From NCBI GenBank assembly GCA_903882765.1, contig CAIRYE010000309.1, positions 1-7,871 on the forward strand: 7,871 nucleotides of DNA, given 5' to 3'. This DNA comes from an uncultured Anaerolineae bacterium. GTDB taxonomy: Bacteria > Chloroflexota > Anaerolineae > Anaerolineales > Villigracilaceae. Position numbers and translations under genes: made by a program. This document shows, in pieces, positions 1 to 4,785 of this stretch (positions are counted from its first letter, which is position 1; every line of letters begins with the position of its first letter). The notes below the pieces were generated by a model, which searched no databases, was not told where the DNA came from, and saw nothing but the letters and a program-made list of their open reading frames with translations.

Positions 1-188
1 AAGGTATTAAAGATCCAGGCGCATTCTTTCTGGATCACTTTCATCTGCTTGCTGGCCGCGCTGCTTTCTTGTGAAAGGTGTTCCTTCAAAACTCGCTTGC
101 TAAACTCAGCGTCGTCCCAGGGAATTCGTTCCCCTTCGATCCAGGGTTTGAGGTCGTTATTTCTTTGGATGATGTCAATTAGTTTCAA
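1..188 (-). CDS. Probable class I SAM-dependent methyltransferase, N-terminal fragment
   Basis: An open frame of 62 codons runs from a TTG at 188-186 off the left edge. It reads M-K-L-I-D-I-I-Q-R-N at the start, then L-K-P-W-I-E-G-E-R-I-P-W-D-D-A-E-F-S, R-V-L-K-E-H-L-S-Q-E and A-S-K-Q. This PW-EGE-IPW...FS-R-L-EHLSQ...AS order resembles, from memory, the segment preceding the SAM-binding Rossmann domain in a group of methyltransferases found in Chloroflexota and neighbours. The SAM-binding glycine motif would lie beyond the window, so the function rests on this N-terminal resemblance alone. TTG was chosen because no ATG or GTG lies between it and the in-frame TGA of the upstream malY-like gene, and because AGGA lies 6 bases before it. 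It is 21 bases downstream of the malY-like stop and on the same strand, so probably in the same operon. No substrate can be named. Confidence 0.6.
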   Translation of the reverse strand, partial: MKLIDIIQRNNDLKPWIEGERIPWDDAEFSKRVLKEHLSQESSAASKQMKVIQKECAWIFNT

Positions 189-194
189 AAAGGA

Positions 195-198
195 TCCT
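195..198 (-). promoter_or_regulatory. Shine-Dalgarno supporting the TTG start of the methyltransferase-like gene
   Basis: AGGA stands 6 bases before TTG (188-186) in the 21-base gap after the malY-like gene. It is part of the 8-base palindrome AGGATCCT (191-198). The site decides the start, because no ATG or GTG is available in the frame upstream. Confidence 0.55.
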
Positions 199-209
199 AT
201 TGATCTATG

Positions 210-1397
210 TCAGTCTTTCAGCAATGAGTTTTTGATTCTTCCCAAACCTTCATTAAGCAAAGATGTTGGGCAACCAAAATTAATACGGGCAAATTTCTCT
301 CCGCCAGTACCAAAAGCAGCGCCGTTATTTAGCACTACCTTTGCCCTCTTCAAGAAAAAATCAGAGGGATCGCTTCCGATCATTCCTTTTGCCACCTGGT
401 CTTCAAAACTTAGCCAACCTAAATAGGTGGCTTCAGGGATGGTTGTGATAACGCTGGGCAAATTGGTATCGATATAGTTCACAAGAATATCGCGGTTGTG
501 AGTGAGATAGGCTTTTAATTCACCTAACCATGGGTCACAATCGCCGGAAAACGCGGCTTGCGCTGCCACAAAAGATAACCCAGACACATGTAAGGTCATC
601 TTGTCTAAGGTTTTCCTGAAGCTCTTGCGCAATTCTTCATCGGAGATGATGGCAAAACCACAGAATAAACCAGCAATATTAAATGTCTTGGATGGGGATA
701 CTAAGGTTATGCAGTTTTTTTCAATTTCCTTAGCGATCGAGGCGATGGGGATATGTTTGTTTTCACCAAGTAGCAATTCACTATGAATTTCATCAGAGAC
801 GATGACGGAACCCTCTTCAACACATTTTTCCGCCATTCTTTTCAAGTCTTCGCGGTTAAAGCATTTACCAATGGGGTTATGAGGATTACATAGCAGGAAC
901 ATTTTGGTTGGGTGGCCATCTCTATGAAAGGCAGCGTTGAAATTATCCCAATCCATCTCATACCTTAATTTGTTGCCATCGACGATGGGAGTTAATGGGT
1001 TTTCCTGTCGAATAAACCCTAAAGCATCTTGTATTTGGTTGAAGGGCATATACACCGGTGTCTGGATCAGGTAGCCATCGCCCGGCTTGCAGAGCATATT
1101 GGAGGCGGCAAAAAAACCACTAACCAAGCCGGTAGTGGCAACTACCCATGATTCGTCTATATCCCAATCGTAAAGCTTTTTCATTCGATCAACAACCGTT
1201 TGTCGCAGCGCTTTGCTGTCCATGGTGTACCCAAAAACGCTATGGTCTACAGCTTTGTGCAAGGCTTTGGTGATAGGTTCAGGTACTTTAAAATCCATAT
1301 CCGCAACCCACATCGGGAGAATATCTGTGGAAAATAGGTCCCACTTTACTGAATCAGTACCGCGGCGTTCGATGATTTCGTCAAAATTGATGGGCAT
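210..1397 (-). CDS. MalY/PatB-type PLP-dependent C-S beta-lyase / aminotransferase
   Basis: This is a 395-residue fold-type-I PLP enzyme, full length for the MalY/PatB family. The N-terminus carries the family hallmarks R-R-G-T-D-S-V-K-W-D (11-20) and M-W-V-A-D-M-D-F (29-36), then G-Y-T (56-58). The PLP site shows N-P-H-N-P-I-G (171-177), S-D-E-I-H-S-E-L (201-208, with D202 to the pyridine nitrogen) and S-P-S-K-T-F-N (234-240) with Schiff-base lysine K237. R371 in R-I-N-F-G-C-P should bind the substrate carboxylate. Characterised relatives cleave cystathionine or cysteine conjugates to pyruvate, ammonia and a thiol; E. coli MalY also modulates the maltose regulator MalT. Some relatives are aminotransferases, so the exact reaction is open. 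The ATG has AGGA 7 bases upstream, inside the end of the glycosyltransferase gene, suggesting coupled translation. The TGA stop is followed, in the same frame, by the next gene. Confidence 0.9.
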   Translation of the reverse strand: MPINFDEIIERRGTDSVKWDLFSTDILPMWVADMDFKVPEPITKALHKAVDHSVFGYTMDSKALRQTVVDRMKKLYDWDIDESWVVATTGLVSGFFAASNMLCKPGDGYLIQTPVYMPFNQIQDALGFIRQENPLTPIVDGNKLRYEMDWDNFNAAFHRDGHPTKMFLLCNPHNPIGKCFNREDLKRMAEKCVEEGSVIVSDEIHSELLLGENKHIPIASIAKEIEKNCITLVSPSKTFNIAGLFCGFAIISDEELRKSFRKTLDKMTLHVSGLSFVAAQAAFSGDCDPWLGELKAYLTHNRDILVNYIDTNLPSVITTIPEATYLGWLSFEDQVAKGMIGSDPSDFFLKRAKVVLNNGAAFGTGGEKFARINFGCPTSLLNEGLGRIKNSLLKD

Positions 1398-1399
1398 TC

Positions 1400-2341
1400 T
1401 TATTTCCTATCGTTGATGTATTTTTTATCACGTAACACATACAAAGGTCTCCCCTTGACTTCGTCGTAGATCCTGCCAATGTATTCGCCGATGATGCCAA
1501 GTGAGATGAGTTGGGCGCCACCAAAGAAGAGGACCGCGATCAGGGTTGTGGCTTGCCCTAAAAAGGCTTGGGAGCCGGTTAGTCGCTCAATGATGACCAC
1601 GGGAATGGCTATCAGCGATATAAGAACCGCGACGAATCCGATCCATGTCGCCATTTGTAGCGGAAAATAGGAGAAGCCAGTGATCCCAGTTACCGCGAAA
1701 GCGATCATTTTTTTGAGTGGATATTTCGTTTCACCCGCAAAACGTGGTTCGCGAACATAATTTACCCCGATCTGCTTGAAACCTACCCACGACGCCATTC
1801 CCCTTAGGAAGCGATGCCGTTCCCGCATACTATTCATTACATCAACCACCTTGCGGTCGATCAAGCGAAAATCGCCGGTATCCAGCGGAATTTTTACATT
1901 GGTAATACGATAAATGAGGCGATAGAAGAGAGAAGCTGTAACCAATTTAAACCAGCTTTCGCCCTTACGTTCTGCTCGAACCGCGTAAACAACCTCATAA
2001 CCCTCTTCCCATTTTTTGATCAAGTCAAGGATCACTTCGGGCGGGTCTTGTAGGTCAGCATCAATTACTACCACTGCCTCCCCGCGAGAATTATCCAAGC
2101 CGGCAGTAACAGCAATTTGGTGACCAAAATTCCGGGCAAAAATGAGGGGGACTACTTCTTTATGTTCTATCGCGAGGGCCGTTATTTGGTCGGTTGAGCC
2201 ATCGAGAGAACCATCATCGATCAGAATTAATTCCCAACTGGCTTTAGTGCTATTCATAACCTCAGAAATTCGTCGGTACAGTTCGCTGATATTGTCTTTT
2301 TCGTTGTAAATTGGGGCAATAATTGAAAATTTTACGGTCAT
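1400..2341 (-). CDS. Family 2 glycosyltransferase, GtrB/DPM1-like, membrane-anchored
   Basis: This 313-residue protein has an N-terminal GT-A (GT2) domain and a C-terminal membrane anchor. Visible motifs are A-P-I-Y-N-E (9-14), the nucleotide-binding I-D-D-G-S (41-45), D-A-D-L-Q-D-P-P-E (94-102) with the metal-binding DxD, D-T-G-D-F-R-L (154-160) and R-F-L-R-G (177-181). Two hydrophobic segments at about 224-252 and 264-288 end the protein, followed by G-E-Y-I-G-R-I-Y-D-E-V-K-x-R-P, typical of bactoprenol glucosyltransferases such as GtrB and its relatives. Such enzymes move a sugar from a nucleotide donor to a polyprenyl phosphate on the cytoplasmic face of the membrane, for lipid-linked glycan or lipid modification. 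Donor and acceptor cannot be read here. The ATG start has AGGA 6 bases upstream. Its stop is 2 bases before the malY-like start, whose ribosome site lies in this gene's last codons. Confidence 0.9.
   Translation of the reverse strand: MTVKFSIIAPIYNEKDNISELYRRISEVMNSTKASWELILIDDGSLDGSTDQITALAIEHKEVVPLIFARNFGHQIAVTAGLDNSRGEAVVVIDADLQDPPEVILDLIKKWEEGYEVVYAVRAERKGESWFKLVTASLFYRLIYRITNVKIPLDTGDFRLIDRKVVDVMNSMRERHRFLRGMASWVGFKQIGVNYVREPRFAGETKYPLKKMIAFAVTGITGFSYFPLQMATWIGFVAVLISLIAIPVVIIERLTGSQAFLGQATTLIAVLFFGGAQLISLGIIGEYIGRIYDEVKGRPLYVLRDKKYINDRK
1405..1408 (-). promoter_or_regulatory. Shine-Dalgarno of the malY-like gene embedded in the glycosyltransferase end
   Basis: AGGA spans the last two sense codons of the glycosyltransferase gene, 7 bases before the malY-like ATG, with the glycosyltransferase TAA in between. 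This arrangement is typical of translational coupling and supports co-expression of the two genes. Confidence 0.7.
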
Positions 2342-2372
2342 AGTTTTTCCTGCTATTCGTTATATTTTGGCG

Positions 2373-3458
2373 CTAATTCTGTGGCGGAAATGGATCGATT
2401 CCGAGTATTTTGTTGCGAACATATCTGCTGATGATGAAAGAAGAGGCTAATACAGGTACAACGATCAAAACACCAATCACTCCTTGAAGAATGACCGCCG
2501 CAATGATCGCGACAAACACGATTCCTTCATGAAGGAAAACGCTTTTCCCCAAAATTCTGGGTTGAAGATAGATGGTCTTTACATTATTTAGGATCAAATA
2601 AACACTTCCAGTAAGAAGCGCGAAAAGTTCATTGCTTATCGGTACGAAGGTTGAGCCTTCTAACCAGGCTACTGTAATGGCGATGAACGCGGCGATTCCG
2701 GGCCCAACTTCTGGAACCAAGTTGAGAAAACCAGCCAAAATACCGATAAATATCGCGCCAGGTAACCCAATTGCGGACCAAGCAACCGCGTAGATCACAG
2801 CAAGGACGATCATCAGCCTGATCTGCCCTCCGAGGTAGTTCATCCACACCGTTCGGATCTCATAATAGAGCTTCCACAGATCATCATTGTATTTTATGGG
2901 GGCTAAACCAAAAAGCCATTCGCGGAAGGTTTCCCATTCTGTCATTAAGTTATAGGTCGTTACGATAATGACAAGAAACCAGAGGAATCCTTTGGAGGTT
3001 GTGCGGATCAGTTCAAAGGTTTTGTTCGCTTCATTGATTGCTGGGCTAAAATCAAGGGTGATACTATCGCGAATGAAACCAATGTAATCGCCTAAATGAA
3101 CCGGGATATTTTGGATCATGATCGGTGAGGCATATTTTATTTGGTAAGAAATGAGGGATTCATTTAGATCTGAAACAATTTTTCCAATTTCAGAAAACGC
3201 GGTAGGAATTACAGCAACCAAGAGCACGATGATCGTGATGACGATAACAAAAAATATGATATTAGCGGATACCTTGCGGGGAAGCTTGGTTTTTTGGGTA
3301 AGAAGATTGATCAGTGGGCTAAACAAATACGAAATAAGAGCTGAAATGATCAGCGGGGTAAAAATCTCACGAATTTGCCATGCTATAAAAAATAGCATGG
3401 CAACAATCGTGAGAAGAAATATGTTTTTGACCGGTTGATCCCAAGATGATTGCGACAT
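2373..3458 (-). CDS. AI-2E family transporter (PF01594-type permease)
   Basis: This is a 361-residue integral membrane protein. Hydrophobic segments lie at about 12-28, 32-53, 64-86, 157-172, 212-230, 233-265, 277-292 and 310-346, with a hydrophilic stretch at about 87-155, as usual for the family. Late signature regions are visible: L-N-L-V-P-E-V-G-P-G-I (245-255), N-N-V-K-T-I-Y-L-Q-P-R-I-L-G (291-304) and the glycine-rich V-I-L-Q-G-V-I-G-V-L-I-V-V-P-V (322-336). Members include the proposed autoinducer-2 exporter TqsA and several Na+/H+ antiporters, so the name does not settle the substrate. The gene follows the threonine synthase-like gene by 42 bases and precedes the glycosyltransferase by 31. 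Its start is fixed by an in-frame TAA three codons upstream. Its Shine-Dalgarno AGGA is only 2 bases from the ATG, unusually close. Codons 15-31 contain a large inverted repeat (see separate entry). Confidence 0.9.
   Translation of the reverse strand: MSQSSWDQPVKNIFLLTIVAMLFFIAWQIREIFTPLIISALISYLFSPLINLLTQKTKLPRKVSANIIFFVIVITIIVLLVAVIPTAFSEIGKIVSDLNESLISYQIKYASPIMIQNIPVHLGDYIGFIRDSITLDFSPAINEANKTFELIRTTSKGFLWFLVIIVTTYNLMTEWETFREWLFGLAPIKYNDDLWKLYYEIRTVWMNYLGGQIRLMIVLAVIYAVAWSAIGLPGAIFIGILAGFLNLVPEVGPGIAAFIAITVAWLEGSTFVPISNELFALLTGSVYLILNNVKTIYLQPRILGKSVFLHEGIVFVAIIAAVILQGVIGVLIVVPVLASSFIISRYVRNKILGIDPFPPQN
3365..3414 (-). repeat. Large inverted repeat / hairpin inside the AI-2E gene, followed by T5
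   Basis: On the plus strand TTGCCATGCTAT (3375-3386) and ATAGCATGGCAA (3392-3403) are perfect 12-base complements around a 5-base loop. Outside a 2/3-base internal loop, TCTCACGA (3365-3372) pairs perfectly with TCGTGAGA (3407-3414). In total this is 20 base pairs in one 50-base hairpin. On the transcribed minus strand the loop is T5, and another T5 (3364-3360) directly follows the stem, giving the outline of an intrinsic terminator within codons 15-31 of the AI-2E gene. The structure is seen directly; a regulatory role (attenuation, polarity when translation fails, or RNA processing) is inference. The reading frame passes through it without interruption. Confidence 0.8.
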
Positions 3459-3472
3459 ATTCCTTTAGTATA
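3459..3472 (-). promoter_or_regulatory. Possible -10 element and very close Shine-Dalgarno before the AI-2E gene
   Basis: In the 42-base gap after the threonine synthase-like gene, the minus strand reads TATACT (3472-3467), then AAAGGAAT and the ATG. TATACT is one base off the sigma-70 -10 consensus. The AGGA (3464-3461) is only 2 bases from the start codon, closer than usual. If TATACT is a real -10 element, transcription would begin at or next to the ATG and give a leaderless mRNA. No convincing -35 hexamer stands 16-18 bases upstream, so this is weak. It may be just a poorly placed ribosome site in an operon. Confidence 0.25.
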
Positions 3473-3500
3473 AATTGAAATTCAAAAAAACTCGGCAGAA

Positions 3501-4769
3501 CTACCCTTTGATCAACCGTTTTACATTCGCGAGGGTCGGTTCAATGATCGGCGCTGGTTGTACAGCCTTCATAGCAGTGTTGACATCTTTTAAACCGCTG
3601 CCAGTATTAAAGACAACTACTTTTGAATTCTGGTCAAATAATCCCAAGGCTACCGCCTTTTGGAACCCAGCATAGGCGGTCGCGCCAGCCGGCTCTGAGA
3701 AGATGCCGATTTTTCCAAGCAGAGCTATGCTTTTTATGATCTCTTCATCGGGGACGAGAATGTATGTTCCGCCGGTTTCGGTAGCTGCCCTAACGGCACG
3801 TACCCCGTCGCGCGGGAGGTCTACGGAGATGCTATCGGCAAGGGTGGTGGCTTTGACGGGTATGATCTCTTCGCTATGGTTGTTAAAGGCGTTGGCAACG
3901 GCAGCGGAACCTTCGGATTGGACACCGATGATGCGCGGAACCTTGCTGATCCAGCCTAATTGGTAGAGGTCTTTGAAACCTTTATGAATACCAGAAATAA
4001 TATTGCCGTCGCCAACGGATACCATCACGGTAAGGTTATCAAAATTGACAACGCCGTTTTTTGCGCCTTGCAAGGCTTGTTGGTGATAGAAATATTCCCA
4101 CACCTCGAAAGACGCGGTCTTCTTTCCTTCAACGGTGAAGGCGTTGTAGCCAGTATTGCGGCAATACCACCCAAACTCGGTAGCGGCTAGAACGGAAAGG
4201 TCGAAGGCATCATCATACGTGCCATCTACCAAAATTACCTGTGAGCCATATACCAACAACTGGGCTACCTTGGCGGAAGGAGCGGTTTTTGGGGCAAAGA
4301 TGATCGATCGTTGCCCAACCGCGGCAGATATACCAGCCAACGCCGCCCCGGCATTCCCAGTGGAGGCTGTAACCACGACATCGGAGCCGATCTCCTTCGC
4401 ACGGGTAACCACGATGGCGCTAGCGCGGTCTTTGAAACTGGCGGTGGGATTGCGGCTTTCGTCTTTGATGAGCAAGTCGTTGATTCCAAATTCGGCTGCC
4501 TGAGGGTGCCTAAACATTGGTGTTCCACCAACAAACTGCATTGGTGTTTGGTCGCCGATCTTCTTTTCTACCGGTAATAGAGGCAGGTATCGCCAAATGG
4601 AGTTATCACGCGAGTTCGTTATTGTCTCGATGGATACGGTCTTCTTGATCGAATCAAAATCGAGGATCACATCCAAATTACCACCATCTATCGCGCAGGT
4701 GTAGATCTTAGCATCCGCGCCGTAGCTTTTTCCGCAAAGGGAGCATTTGTATCCAATAAATTTTTGCAT
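3501..4769 (-). CDS. thrC: Threonine synthase-like PLP-dependent enzyme (fold type II)
   Basis: This is a 422-residue cytoplasmic enzyme. Residues 5-35 form a short N-terminal metal-binding-like segment with C9, C12 and C25 (Y-K-C-S-L-C-G ... Y-T-C-A-I-D-G-G). The fold-II PLP core follows. Its Schiff-base lysine is K113 in N-P-T-A-S-F-K-D-R, with T-A-S-T-G-N-A-G (134-141) as a substrate loop, S-V-G-D-G-N (251-256) and the phosphate-binding-like N-T-G-S-G (388-392). Threonine synthase converts O-phosphohomoserine to threonine and phosphate, and the length fits that family. The usual neighbours hom and thrB are absent from the window, and the gene sits 16 bases after a molybdenum hydroxylase, so a related beta-elimination role (serine/threonine or diaminopropionate ammonia-lyase type) is possible. 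The ATG start is preceded by GAAGGT overlapping the upstream TAG stop, about 11 bases away, which is on the long side. Confidence 0.8.
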   Translation of the reverse strand: MQKFIGYKCSLCGKSYGADAKIYTCAIDGGNLDVILDFDSIKKTVSIETITNSRDNSIWRYLPLLPVEKKIGDQTPMQFVGGTPMFRHPQAAEFGINDLLIKDESRNPTASFKDRASAIVVTRAKEIGSDVVVTASTGNAGAALAGISAAVGQRSIIFAPKTAPSAKVAQLLVYGSQVILVDGTYDDAFDLSVLAATEFGWYCRNTGYNAFTVEGKKTASFEVWEYFYHQQALQGAKNGVVNFDNLTVMVSVGDGNIISGIHKGFKDLYQLGWISKVPRIIGVQSEGSAAVANAFNNHSEEIIPVKATTLADSISVDLPRDGVRAVRAATETGGTYILVPDEEIIKSIALLGKIGIFSEPAGATAYAGFQKAVALGLFDQNSKVVVFNTGSGLKDVNTAMKAVQPAPIIEPTLANVKRLIKG

Positions 4770-4785
4770 GGATTTTGATTACCTT

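Noticed and set aside
210..212. TGA of the malY-like gene as a selenocysteine codon
   Set aside because: The PLP enzyme is already full length at this stop, no cysteine is expected there in the family, and no convincing downstream stem-loop was seen.
49..426. Plus-strand frame of 125 codons at the left edge
   Set aside because: It is antisense to the malY-like C-terminus and the methyltransferase-like start. Its composition shows no family features.
1131..1146. GGTAGT/ACTACC 6-bp hairpin inside the malY-like gene
   Set aside because: Stems this short are expected by chance several times in a window of this size, and nothing else marks the site.
3475..3485. TTGAA-A-TTCAA palindrome in the gap before the AI-2E gene, with a nearby T7 run on the minus strand, as a terminator
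   Set aside because: The stem is only 5 bp and AT-rich, and the T run precedes rather than follows it, so it is not a credible terminator.
4265..4534. Minus-strand open frame of 89 codons overlapping the threonine synthase-like gene
   Set aside because: It lies in another frame of a gene with clear PLP-enzyme motifs. Its Pro/Arg/Ser-rich translation shows no domain, so it is a shadow.
4156..4577. Plus-strand open frames opposite the threonine synthase-like gene
   Set aside because: They run antisense to a well-supported gene, with no recognisable motif and no convincing ribosome site.
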